Shown here: piece after piece, positions 24,143 to 36,060 of the stretch | Position numbering within the stretch: the stretch's first letter is position 1 | Layout: each line of letters starts with the position of its first letter | NCBI RefSeq assembly: GCF_001949145.1 | Contig: NW_019091376.1 | Coordinates: 449,888-513,887 of the forward strand | DNA length: 64,000 nt | Direction of reading: 5' to 3' | Source: Acanthaster planci | Lineage: Eukaryota; Echinodermata; Asteroidea; Valvatida; Acanthasteridae | Position numbers and translations under genes: made by a program | The notes under the pieces: generated by a model | Told to the model about the DNA's origin: nothing | Databases searched by the model: none | The model's input: only the letters and a program-made list of their open reading frames with translations

Positions 24143-26184
24143 GTGAACCCATCGTAAATACATTATTTTTTCAACACTAAAATAGCGGGCTAAAACCAAG
24201 TGGACATAATTATACACCAGAAATATGCTGTGAAGTACGCTTGAAAACACTGAAAATGTACGGTAATGATAAAGCTGTATTATAATTACCTCAAAATGAA
24301 CTGTGAAAAGTTAAGTTTATCTTCATTACAACCTCAGTTATTCTCAGTTTGCTTTGGTAAATTTGATGTAAATTTCATGTACATGACATGAGGAGATGAC
24401 GATAGCTCGTAAATACACAAGTAATGTTTATGATTCTAGTGTTCAAAAACACCCACAGGCATAATTGCCGTATTCAAGTTTTCCTGGTAGGAAATATAGG
24501 CATTTGAAAGCTTTTTCGGAATGACAAATAGCCGTAGTGCATTATTCTATTATTGTGTGGAAATGTTAGCCACGGTAAAAAGTTTTGGAGCTCTCCTCCA
24601 AACAAACGTTTGTATCAATGCATTTGTAGCTTTTTTGACTTCAGTGACATTTCCACCACATTAATATTTGTGAGTAATTAAGGAGGTTTACCAAATGGCC
24701 CATCCCCTGTCCTCTGCGGAAAACCCCACACCAATTTCTTCATATTTGAATATACATTAATGTAGGGTGTTAATACTACGTCATGTTTGGTCCTCCAGCA
24801 CGATTGTAAAGTCTGCATAAATCGGCCAACATGTGAGCCTATGTGGCTTGACATTTATGTCCATCCCCCTTTATAAATTTGTAGCGTTTTCTGCACAATT
24901 ACTTGAATTATTTGCATTTATTTCTTTTAGTGAATTTAGCATTCAGAATCTTCATTCTTAACTTTGGTAACTTTTTCTTTTCCTGTATATATCCTGTTTG
25001 CCATTTCTTGGACACATTACTCACTGCATTTTCCTTGTAAGAGTACACCCACACAGTGTCTTGTACAGTGTATATTGCTTCCGCCTATTTGACCTTGTTG
25101 GCCCAGAGGCTAGGCACACTTCAGCATTCTTCATTTAAGCTTGTACTATCATCCACAAAGGGCTTTGTTTTAAGGTGAAATTTTTTATTCACGGTCATTG
25201 TTCTAAGAATCCAGCTAAGACATGTGACTAAGACTTTCCTTTCTTAAGTTTTGTGACTTTAACTACATCCTGTTTTTAACTGTATATAAGTCCTGCATCA
25301 TTGCACAGCTCCTCAGTATCCAGATCCAGTATGCAGTAATAGTCTGCTTTTCAATTATCTAATTCAGTCAACAGTTAGCTTACAATTCTATGGCAACCTT
25401 CTTGGGTCGTTCTAGCGAATAAAGTTGGTAACAACGCTGAATCAATGCTGACTATCATGACGACCTTATAAATTAAATTCAAATGTGAACATAAAGGACA
25501 AGAACGAATCTGGCAAATAATGTTAAATAATGTTAGTATCTAACTTTGCCCAATCCTTGGCGTAAGTTTCTACCCAACAACTGGTTGTTAAACTCTTCCG
25601 ACTTAAAAAGGCCAGTTCTATGTATAATGCAAAAAGTCTCAGTATTCAGTAAGTGAGAGCTTGTAAACGCTGATATTTGTCTAATGTAACAATGATATGA
25701 GTATGGCAACACTGAAAACGTGCAGCTGCATGTCGCTGCACGTATTACCTTATTGCAGCCATAAGCCTAGTATGTTCAACGGCATTGGATAACTAAGAGC
25801 TACTTTGAGTAAAAAATAAAGCATGAGGGAAACATTTCACTGAGTAACAACCATGCATTTAATGCGCTACACTTTTGCAATGCACTCTCCCAACATTTTT
25901 CACATCGTGCTTGACAAGAATGAATTTATTTTAACGGAAGGGGAAAATTTTTTCTTCTATTCTAAAATTGTTTTTGCCCATTGACCCAAAACCTAAAAAC
26001 ATCCCTGGTTTCGACATGATATTTCCACGTTCAGTGCTTGAGGCTTTCTCTATATGAGGCGGTCCTAAGGAAATTTAGGGCGCCACAAGTGATTTCCTTC
26101 TCCTCTTCTTGTTGTCCAATGTAGATGTGTGGACGGCGTCAGCATCCTAATTGAGTCAAGTGCACAACTTCGAAACACCTCCAT
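24143..26184. other. Spacer after GPCR B
   Basis: The first 150 bp resemble the 3' flank of copies A and C. The rest is AT-rich and I see no gene, repeat array or element end until the retrotransposon LTR at 26185. Confidence 0.55.
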
Positions 26185-27055
26185 TGTAGAATTACCGGCG
26201 CAAGGTTGTGCATTATTTGGTATTGACCGACTCTATAACACGTCCGGTTAGGCACTTGTGATCTATTACTTCTGTTAGTGTAGACAGGGGGCGGATCTTA
26301 CTGCTGGCCGATAAGGATAAAAACAATTAGGAATAACACACCGGACAACGCAATGTGTATCCTAGCTCCAGGTTTAATAATAGACTAGACTCAGCACCAA
26401 CAGCTAGTGAACAACAGTTAACAATTGGCAGGAACAGCAATTGTTGATGGCGTATGGCTTATACAGTTGTCTGTACAGTTATGTTGGCAATAAAATGAAT
26501 AAACACTATTAACTTTGACCTCGTTAATAACACTTGTAGATAACCTGAAGTCACGACCAACTGGGTGTGAGTGAGTCAATGGACTATTGAGATTAAATAG
26601 ATAAATGAGAGAACACACATCCCTTCAGTGTGACAAGTCATGTACATGTACTAAACTGAAGAGAATGACTCAAAACAGAGGTTCCCAATTCGAGTGGAAA
26701 GGTGCAGTACACTATCATCTGATACTTTTCAAAATCATGGTTAAAACATGGGTAAGTACGTGACAAATTCCCTGTATTGGTTACTTACCGCTACTACTAT
26801 ACAGTACATAATGAGGCCTAGGGCCACATATCGGTATAAAACAGAACAATTATATTGATAAATATCTCCTTTAAGTGTAAGTTTCCTGGACCCATTCTGT
26901 TTCTTACAGATGCAACCATTGAATATAATGATTATGGCAATACGTGACTTACTCAATCAGGCAAAGATGCCCCTTTTATAGAAAAATAAGAATGGATTTG
27001 AGACTTCAATCCCTCAAAATATGGCAGCTGAAAAAGGGAGCGCGCTTAACTTCCA
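26185..27055 (-). repeat. BEL/Pao 3' LTR (left copy)
   Basis: It begins TGTAGAATTACC and ends CTTAACTTCCA in plus orientation, so it starts TGGAAGTTAAG on the element's own strand. It matches the right LTR along its whole length with many substitutions and small indels. It preserves the empty site (GGACTATTGAGATTAAATAG near 26581-26600) where the right LTR has a nested transposon. Confidence 0.88.
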
Positions 27056-27249
27056 ACACGGCCGCCCTCAAATTTTGGAAGAAAATTTGAATGCTTACTT
27101 CACCAACGGGAACTATGGTAGATCACAAGAAAGCGTGACAAAACCTGGAATAACGAATTGAAAAACATATGTGTGTATACCTTGCCTTGGGCAGGCTCCT
27201 TTTGGTCACAAGCCAAAAGGGAACTCTACACTAAGTTAGCACCATGTTA

Positions 27250-28395
27250 GCTTCATTGGTTGGAGGATCTGCATTGTATTTGTCCAACCGGAAAAGACTG
27301 GCTACTGGGCGTTTATAATCACGACTACCAACCTTAACTCGCATAGCCCTGGCATGGTCGTCACTAGATTGGAGTAGTTCGGTCACCTTGTCAACTGGCC
27401 ATTGGGACCTCGTGAGCTGGGGTCCATGATCATGACAACATCACCGACAACAAGATTCTTCACTTCCTGCAGCCATTTCTGGCGGGTATATAGGGTGGGA
27501 AGGTAGGAACAAATGAACTGACGCCAGAACTGGTTGGCCAGTATCTGACTATGTCGCCAACTGCGTCATCCCCTCAATTCAGAGACATCATATACAACCA
27601 TTGGCAAGGCAGGGTCCCGCCTCCCCATCAGCAACATGTTAAGAGTAATTTACAACACCTTCCACCTCAACGAGGACTGTATGTAGAACTGGCTCTGGAA
27701 CAGTACGGTCCTGGCGCACAGCTCTCAAATCCCCCTTCACAGAGCGAACTTCTTGCTCCCAGGTCCCACCAAAATGGGGGTATTTGGGGGTTAAATCAAA
27801 CACAAACTTTAAACTTGGAGTGTTTCCCCACCAAAGCTGGTTCTATTTCCCTAAGAGAATTATGGATCTCAGTGTCTGTAACCTTAAAGCTGGTGCCACA
27901 ATCACGAACCAACTCATACCGTACCCCTCGACGGGAGGCGAAACACAGATACCCCATAAGGAAATGGTCAGTATCCATATTAGCCACCAACTTCAAATGA
28001 ACAGCCCTAGTCGTCAAACACTTGAATAGTAGACCCCAGCGTTTCTCATCACTCCTTCCGACTTTGACCATCATAGGTCCAAGGCAATCCATTCCGATTG
28101 AACAAAAAGGTGGCTTGTGCAACCTAAATCGTCACTTGGGAAGATCTGGCATACAAAGGACCTCCGGTTTTTTGCGCCAGCGTTGACACTGAACACAACT
28201 GCTAAGAATACCCTTTACTGCACTTCGCCCACGCAAGATCCAAAACGTTCTCCTTAGATGGACAAATACCTGATCTGTCCTGGCCTGGTGGCTGAAGTGC
28301 TCATCCGCCTGATTGTTAAGAAGTTTGGTCACTGGGTGATGAGGATCAAGGACTACAGGGTGAGGGTCTAAGGACCCTGAGGCATCTTTTGGCAA
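27250..28395 (-). pseudogene. BEL/Pao integrase and C-terminal (DUF5641-like) region, broken
   Basis: Minus-strand 28395-28132 encodes an integrase zinc-binding domain (a His pair, then CVQCQRW). After one in-frame TGA, the same frame continues at 28122-27796 with the catalytic core: first Asp in MDCLGP, second Asp in VRDCGT, then a downstream Glu. The usual Asp-Asn-Gly-Thr motif reads Asp-Cys-Gly-Thr. Region 27550-27250 carries the DUF5641-like tail (ANQFWRQF, LPTLYTRQKWL), with frame changes. It is not translatable as one protein. Confidence 0.85.
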
Positions 28396-28689
28396 ACTTT
28401 TGAGACGGCCACCGACTCGAATAAGTTTGCTGGAAGGTCAATTTCTGGACCAAGCACGTGACAGGAATGATGTACTGGCTTTCCAGCATGTAGAGCGGCA
28501 AGTTCTTCTAGAAAACTTTCCTGTTGGGCTCGCCGCAGCAGCTGACATTCTACTTCACAAATGTGATTCGGACTGGGTACAATGAGATTCATGTTTTCCT
28601 GGGCATAACCCTCATTTCCTACTGCATCCACTAGACCCGCCCAACCATTGGAGACACGTAAGTCTACATCTGCCACTGGACCAACCACA

Positions 28690-29900
28690 CAATCATTGTT
28701 AGACCACAGAAGATTGATTTCTTGACCTTATTCTCATCTTCTACTGTTAATGATCCATTAGGTACATTTGCTTGTACCTGGTAAGTGTCTGGTGGTTGGC
28801 GTTGACGGGAAGATGCTCCTGGTTGGAATCCTTGGCATGCCTCTACAAGGCAAATGTTGCACAGCAAGGGCTAAACGCAGCACCGAAGGGCAATACCATT
28901 CTCTCTGCAACAATCCACTTCTTCAATTTTCATCCCACCACAAGAACCTGAACCTGCAGGGGATAGCACCACCTGATGAAACATAGCTGTAATGTCTCCT
29001 GACACTGCCACTCGTCTCCCTCGAAAACGCACGAGCACTTCTAGCAAGGATGGACCCTGAGTGGGGCCTGTATCAATAACACCTCATTCAAATTCTGACC
29101 TGCATAGGTGAAGGAACAATTGAAAACCACCCATGACAGGGTATGTACAATCTTAAGGTATCAGACGTCATGTCCTCCACAGGACCGAAATACTGGACAT
29201 GCCCTTGGTCTCCCGACCTCTGCATGTATGTCTGACAATACTCAGCCAAGGCAGGGTCTGCAAATGTCTTCCTTTGGTGCGAACGGGCCAATGCAAGAAG
29301 AAACTGGAGTACCAGGTGGAAGATCTCTTACCGAATTTCCTCAGCAGTGGGGTTTGTAGACGTCGGATTCCATCCACCTGCACACAAGCTGTGTTTTCCT
29401 CAAAAATCTGGATTGCCAGCATGTCCTCTTTTGAGCAGGTTACGTTCTTTGAGTTGACATTTGGCAACCTATCGATGGCCATGAACAGGTCCATCATATG
29501 GCGGAACTCGTGCTCACAGTCTTGACACGTCGTGAATAAGATCTGCTTGCTCTCAGGTAGGGTTCTGGAATACTGCAAGCCCTGCCTGCCCTGAACTGTC
29601 CCCCCAAAAGTGTGTTAACAGTAACTGGAGATCTCATCTTGGGACCAGTGCGCACTTCAGATAAGAGGGTCAACTCAATGTTATCAGCCCCCATTAACAC
29701 CCCTGGTTTCACTCGATCGGCAGAGAACAGAGGTATGTTCCTCAGATGTGGCCACTTTGATTGCAACCTTTCAACCAAAACGCTGTAACGCATTTCCTCT
29801 CAGCGACAAAGCAAAGTCACACATTTGCCTGCCCAGTTGGTGTCTCCCATGACCGTGTCAACTCTAAGAGTTTCCTCTTTCTATGCAATATGATGTCTTT
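28690..29900 (-). pseudogene. BEL/Pao protease and truncated reverse transcriptase
   Basis: At 29793-29494 the minus strand has an A17-like protease end (LMGADNIEL ... LSEVRTG). Then follow the pre-RT region (29578-29168), the RT palm segment around SGDITAMFHQV (about 28970-29040) and the PFGAAFSP motif (about 28846-28892). After that the sequence passes within about 150 bp into the region that normally follows RNase H. The YxDD motif and RNase H are therefore missing. Several frameshifts are present. Confidence 0.8.
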
Positions 29901-30129
29901 CTACAGCCCAAGGAACAATCATAGTCCTCGCTGCACATTCATCTCGGACCCAAAAGGTTTCTAACTTACCCCCTGGACTGTAAGTGTAACAGTCTTTATC
30001 AAGACGTCAAGTTCGTAGTCCAGACTCAGGGGGTTTATTGCCAAATCCTGTACACAGCGCAACAACCTTTTGTTTAGCAACTGACATTGTAGCCACTTCA
30101 TGCAAGCTGTTTCGGTGATCACCCTCACA

Positions 30130-31880
30130 CTCCTTGCACTGGCGGTCCTTACAATGTTTCTTGCCACACTTGAAGCATCAGCTGTTTTCCTTTAGCTAGT
30201 TCAACTTTTGATGATCCTGACTCAACTTCAGGAATTTGTCACACGTCTCCAGATAATGACCTGGCTCACTGACCTGGCAGAACAGACAAGTTGCTCTTTT
30301 GGCTGCCGAGTTTGCTGAACTACCATCAGCTACTCCAACTGCTGCTGATTTCTGTGCAGCAACCTTGGCACTCAGTACAGTGGCTCCCTCAGATTTTGGT
30401 GAAAGAGTCTTGGCTACATATGTCTTTGCTGATGATAGAGTACGAGTTGCAGGCCCTTTTTGGTGCCGCTAAGTGACACGGTACTGTTTCTGGCCTGAGC
30501 CCTTGTTGGACTTGACCTCTGACCTTTCTAGAAGTATTAGCCCAACGGGACCACTCTTCTTCAACCATAGGCTGAGATGCTCCATGAGGATATGTATGTA
30601 GGTCACGGTTCTTAGACAAGAAATCTGTATGAAGCTGCTCTGGAGGTTTCTTGGCCAGTTCAGCAGCATACTTGTGATGTCTCAGTTCCACCTCAAAGCC
30701 CAATTTCTTGGAAGTCTCAATCATTGTGGCTACCTCATCAGAGAAGTCTCGCAGCCCAGTCCAGTCATTGTATGAGAGCTGAGAATGCGTCTCCAGTTGA
30801 ATTAGCAAGCCCTGTACAACTCTTTCAGGTTCCCCAAAACCTTTATCAAATTGCTTCACTGTGGTAGAGATTTCTATCTGCCATGGCCAATGGACGCCCA
30901 CCTAGGTGACTTCTGAAATAAGCAAACTTGGTAGCTTCTGGCAACCCACACTCGGTTTTGTTCTTTATGCTGTCCCATAGTGATTTGAATGTTACATATT
31001 GTTGGATGTTATGCTCTTCGTCAAACTTACGGATGTGAAGTTTGGGTAAGCTGTCCCTGAGCATGCCGTACCCGTATGTAGGTGGTACACTGCAGGAACG
31101 CGTCTGGTGGCTTGGGAAGGAGACACCTTGCTGTTACGCTTGTTCTACTTGCAGGTGCAATGAGAATCATCATCAGATGAGGTACAAGCATCACTTGAAT
31201 CACTCAGGTTGGGATTAGCTGATTTAATACAACCAGACTGATCCTGCTGTGAGTGTTTTTATGACCTGGACAACTTGATACCTGTTGGCCCGGCCTTGTC
31301 TCCGGGGAATATCACACCTCCTGTTATTTGAGATTAATCAGCGGGTGAAAAGACCATCACGGGCTGGGCACTCTGCAGTCTTCCATCTGTTACATACATA
31401 GGCTGTGGAGTAGCTGAGGTAACTAAGACAGAAAGAGTGAAAGGTAGTGACAATGGACTAATCCCCATGGGCACTGATGTAAAATTAAAGTTTGCTGCCC
31501 CTTTATCACCGAACAGAAATGCAGGTTTTGAGGATTGCAGCTCTGACGGCACAGATGTTGGCTGGCAAGCAAAGGTATAGATGGCTGAAAACAATCTTGG
31601 CAAAACACTTGAGGGATTTATCTCAGCGGAACATGTGACCTTACCCCCCCCACAGTAGCAACAAAACCCCAATTTGATTGCACTGATCCATGGAAACTCA
31701 TACTTACTGTTACAGGTTCACTTGCAGAAACAATGGGGCTAGAATGGTTAGGAACAGAAATTATGCTGCCATTAACCCAGTCCAGTGTTCAGCTTTTCTG
31801 GTCACTCTAAAGGAGTTCAGCTTCTCTCTCCGAGATATCTATATCTTGCATCTCCTGAAGTTCTTGTAGGAGCAATTCCA
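30130..31880 (-). pseudogene. BEL/Pao gag region, broken
   Basis: Minus-strand pieces include an acidic coiled segment near 31815-31875, a DUF1759-like capsid segment (LPKLHIRKFD ... FAYFRSHLGG) at 30846-31064, its continuation at 30389-30901, and Cys/His knuckles: CLFC-x6-H-x4-C near 30240-30300 and a second Cys-rich motif near 30130-30180. Frame breaks separate these pieces. The stretch from 31880 to the primer-binding site is leader-like and carries nothing I recognise. Confidence 0.75.
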
Positions 31881-32348
31881 ATTCACCTGGCTTCCCACCT
31901 TCTTCAGCTCAAAATCTATCTGCCTCATGTGCAAGGTTGGCTATTTGCTGGAATGATTCTGACTCAATGTGAATCATCGCTCACTAATTTTCCACTACCC
32001 TCGCAAGCTCCAGAAGCCCTTAACATGACTATTGCTCTGCCAACCACCAGGCCAGTTCTAATGGGGAGTGTGATGTGACAGAACTTGAGATCCTACATGT
32101 ATTGCAACTGAATAATGAAGGTGGCCTCCTGGAATCTGTAGGTCATGCAAGGTGAGGATGGGCATCCTGGCAGGAGATATCCTGTGAACTACTAATAGAG
32201 CTCTGGAGTTGGGACAGACTGGGGGACTGTTGCAGGGTGGTAACAACAGCAGAGTCACTGTCCATGACTGCATTGCATCCAAATGGTAATAGGTAGAGAT
32301 GGGACTGCCAAATCACCTGACACAAGACAGTTAGGTCTTCCAAATAAT

Positions 32349-32368
32349 CCGGCTCGAAGGACCAAATT
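32349..32368 (-). other. BEL/Pao primer-binding site
   Basis: Directly inside the right LTR the minus strand reads AATTTGGTCCTTCGAGCCGG. TGGTCCTTCGAGCC starts with the TGG expected opposite a tRNA CCA end. The tRNA was not identified. It fixes the element's orientation as minus. Confidence 0.7.
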
Positions 32369-33738
32369 TGTAGAATTACCAGTGCAAGGTTGCGCAAAGT
32401 TGTGCATTATTTGGTACTCACTGACTCCAGTTAGGCACTTGCGATCTATTACTTCTGTTGGTGTAGACATGGGGGGGCAGATATTACTGCTGGCCAATAA
32501 GGATAAAAACAATCAAGAACAACACACCGGACAGTGTTCACTTCAATATGTATCCAGGCTCCAGGTTTAATAACAGACTAGACTCAGCACCAACAGCTAG
32601 TGAACAGTATTTAAAATTAGCAGGAACAGCAATTATTGATGGTGTACATACGGCTTATACAGGTGTCTGTATCACTTATGCTGGTAATAAAATGAACAAT
32701 AAACAGTATAACCTTTGACCTTATAAACACTTGTAAGTCTTGAAGTTATGATCAACTGCATGTGAGTGAGTCAATGGACTAATGAGATTTGGTCGTGCTA
32801 TTTAGTGTCAACAAGTGTCAACAAGCGTCAACACACACAAGTAGTGTCAACAAAGAGTCAATAACTTGAAAATATCCTCTATAGATTTAAAAGTGGTTTT
32901 TTTGTATTTCAGAGACTCTAAAACTTGCCACTGTGTAAGAAAAACACCAATTTGCTTCCAAATTCTCGCGGGAAAACAAACATTTTTTGCAATGTATGGG
33001 GCCCGCCATCTTTCTTTCCTCTGCCGAAAACAAGATGGCAGCCAGTCGGACTGCACAAACAGGCCCAACATTGCCACTCAAATCTGAACATTCAAATATC
33101 ATTTCAGATAGATACACTGTATAATACATTGAATTTGACACGTAGGATCCTATACATTTTGCTTGAATAATTTGTTGACACTTTGTTGATGCTTGTTGAC
33201 ACTAAACAGCATGACGCATGAGACTAAATAGGAACACACAGGCCTTCAGTGTGATAAAACAGTAAGTCATGTACATGTAATCAACTGAAGAGATTCAAGA
33301 GAATGACTCAAACAGAGGCTCCCAATTTGAGTGGAAAAGTGTAGTACACTATATCCTGATACTTTACAAAAATACGGATAAAACTTGGGTAAGTACGAGA
33401 CAAATACCCTGTAATGGATCCGTTACTTACCGCTACTAGTACTACCACGGTACACAATGCGGCCAAGGCCTCAAATCGGTATAAAAACAGAACAATTATA
33501 CTGATAAATATCCCCTTTAAGTGTGAGTTTCCTGGACCTGTTCTGTTTCTTGCAGTTGCAAGTATTGAGTACGATGATTATGGCAATAAATGACTTACCC
33601 AGTCAGGTAAAGATGCCCCATTTGTAGAAAATTAAGATTGGATTTGAGACTTCCCGAAAAATTAGACAGCCGCAAAAGTGACGCCTAAGCGGTAGCACAC
33701 CAAACAGCGCCCTCTAGAGCGCACACGCTTAACTTCCA
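32369..33738 (-). repeat. BEL/Pao 5' LTR (right copy) with nested insertion
   Basis: It matches 26185-27055 except for a 436-bp gain (a 428-bp element plus an 8-bp duplication) at 32790-33225 and a smaller indel near 33655-33700. The promoter of the retrotransposon would lie here; the nested insertion splits it. Confidence 0.86.
32790..33217. mobile_element. Nested non-autonomous DNA transposon (MITE), hAT-like
   Basis: The ends form an inverted repeat: GTCGTGCTATTTAGTGTCAA on the left matches the complement of the right end (GTCATGCTGTTTAGTGTCAA). Several TGTCAACAA words sit just inside each end. It is flanked by ATGAGATT (32782-32789) and ATGAGACT (33218-33225), an 8-bp duplication with one difference. 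The left LTR has the site without the insertion. Eight-bp duplications are typical of hAT elements. No transposase is encoded. Confidence 0.85.
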
Positions 33739-36060
33739 ATATCCACCTGCCCCACTACATCATGTTAATGTACTGCACTGCAATTGCAATGATATAATTT
33801 TTACATGTTTTACGGCATGTTATATTGAATATCTCGAATCATTTGCAATAACATTGTGTCCGAAACCATTTTTATGAATTTTTGGTAAAAACGTGTGACA
33901 GACGAATTCGCTGTAAACCCCACTTCTTGTTGTTATAACCAAACATCCTCTTCAAATTTCGAAAGAGTTTTATTTTAAACAAAAACACAGCTGTTCTTTA
34001 ATCTTTTGGAATTGAAATTAAATTATTAAACATAGCGTTACCCACTTCAAAAGGGACGAGAATAGCGTCTAGTTCATGCTTGTTACACAAAGCCGCATGA
34101 GTACGCCCGACCTCTTTGGGTACTGGTTTCCTGTTTCAAACCAGTCTAAGCGAGACAAATAGTCCGAGCTCATAACGGTTGGGATGAAAACAACATAGCA
34201 AGGACATCTGGGAAAACTTAGAAAGGAACAACTTAATACGAGCACGACTAATGACATTAGCTGCTTGGATCCACGGTGATTGAGTGTTGCTCCTGACCAC
34301 ACCTCACCAGACCTATAAAATACAGAGACGTCTATGCTGGTTGCTATTCGACTAAAGCTACAGCACCAAGAACATTAAATGATTCTGTACCTACCTGCAT
34401 GCGCTAAGAAAGTCTTGAGTTGCCCACCTAAAGACATGGAGGTACATGTAAGTATATGCGTCAACAGTTTTTCATATCTGTGACAACATGATGATTTCAT
34501 GACTAATTTGTAGTACTGAAAAATGGATATTGTCAGGCTACGAATCATGTAAGTAAAACTAGATCGGCGTTGCTGTATTTTTCAATGTTGGTTTTTCAGA
34601 AGTGCACTTCTTGTCCGATCCGAATCAGAATTGGATCGGGTCAGATTCAGCGTGGTATGTAAAATATCGGATTGAATTGGTCATCATCCCTGAAATCAGA
34701 CAAAATTCAATTTTCAACTGCCTTTACTTGTCAAAACTATCCATGCAATGAAATTTGTTTTATAACAATCCTTACAGTACAGCATTTTAGACGTTCTACC
34801 AATTGGTGTTCGCTCTAAATGTTTCGATTTGCAGTGCTAACATTGTCTGTTGCGATTACAACCTTCCATTTAAAGTGGAGCCCTCCTTTCATTCACTTAT
34901 AAATATTATTAATATGTTGGCAAGAATCTAACATATGGAAGTCACTTGACACCCTGTGCGCAAACCCTACGAGATAGACTGGTATAAAAACAAGTTTGTT
35001 TGTAAGTGCATATCAAAATCTTTTCTCTGCCGAAATTCTTCGGGACATTCTATTGCTTTCAGATAGGTCACTGTAGCGAATCGTAGTGTCATCCGTACAC
35101 AGAATTCTCTCTGTACAAACTGCAATCCACTGAAGGTATCGACTACATTCCAGTGTGGCTTCATAAGCATGCACTTTGTATATGAATGAAAAAAAAATTG
35201 TACACCAAGCAAAAGAGTTAATCAATAAACGGCTTGAGCTAGGAGTAAACTTATACATGCACGTGTGCAAAGCTAGCCAAAGCCGAGTAAACTAACCCCA
35301 GACCCTCAAACAGTCTCAGGAGTTGCTGTATGGATGCAGTGTTCAGTGTTGGTGGAGATGGTTGTGGGCGGGGTTTGTGGAGAGGGCGTGGGGCTTAGAT
35401 TTGAACATGTATTATTGTTTGAACCTCAATTCAACCTGCTCAAGCTGTTGGACTGGCATTGTGTCCACCAAACCGGGTTATAATTATACACGTAATACAA
35501 CTGACTGTTCAAAACAGTCCATGGACTTTTTCACCCACGTGACTGAATTGCACTAAATGTTAACAATAGCACCACGTGTGGACCGCCTTGGCCACGGTGA
35601 TCGTAAATATTCCCACGGGCAGCTTCAACCACGTGCAAGCGCACTTGCAAACCCTGCATGCTTGACTAGTTCATCTTGAATAAGTAGATCACCATCACAA
35701 CACATCGCGGTCCAGCACGATCGTGACATCACAGGAAAAAGGTCTGTAGGAACAACTGCAACCGGGTGTTTGGGATTGGTGGCACTCTAAGCAAGAGACT
35801 GAGAAAAATCACTCGAAAAGATGCCAGCTTCATTTATAAAATAGTAGATTACACGAAAACGAGTATAAAACATCTTTTCAAAGAGTGGTTTCTTTTACTG
35901 TAGTTACAGAGAGTCTCTGTTTCACAAAGCACAAATATTAACCGATGGTCGATATGGCATTAGACGAACAACTATTGCTGACCATCAGGTGAACGTTGAC
36001 CATCTGCTATGAACAATCATATTCAGCTTGTCTACTGTCACTTGCATCATTCAAATAACT
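33739..36060. other. Spacer between the retrotransposon and GPCR unit C
   Basis: Apart from block D at 34036-34320, I see no gene or clear element in this 2.3-kb AT-rich stretch. Confidence 0.5.
34036..34320 (+). repeat. Downstream block D, second copy
   Basis: Close copy of 21050-21340 (TTACCCACTTCAAAAG ... GCTGCTTGGATCCACGGTG). It lies 9.9 kb after GPCR B; about 7.55 kb of that distance is the BEL/Pao insertion, so it most likely belongs to unit B. Confidence 0.72.

Larger units (their letters stand above)
26185..33738 (-). mobile_element. BEL/Pao LTR retrotransposon, degenerate, inserted between GPCR B and C
   Basis: Two diverged direct repeats bound the element: 26185-27055 and 32369-33738, the latter enlarged by a nested insertion. 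On the minus strand the order is 5' LTR (right), primer-binding site, gag with CCHC knuckle, A17-type protease, reverse transcriptase remnant, integrase zinc-binding and core domains, DUF5641-like end, 3' LTR (left). This order and the DUF1759/DUF1758/DUF5641-type segments are characteristic of the BEL/Pao family. Frameshifts, stops and an internal deletion make it inactive. No clear target-site duplication was found. LTR divergence shows the insertion is old. Confidence 0.9.

Noticed and set aside
26180-33745. Target-site duplication of the BEL/Pao element
   Set aside because: The bases next to the two LTR ends (CTCCAT on the left, ATATCC on the right) do not match. Ends may be mis-set by a few bases or the site has decayed.
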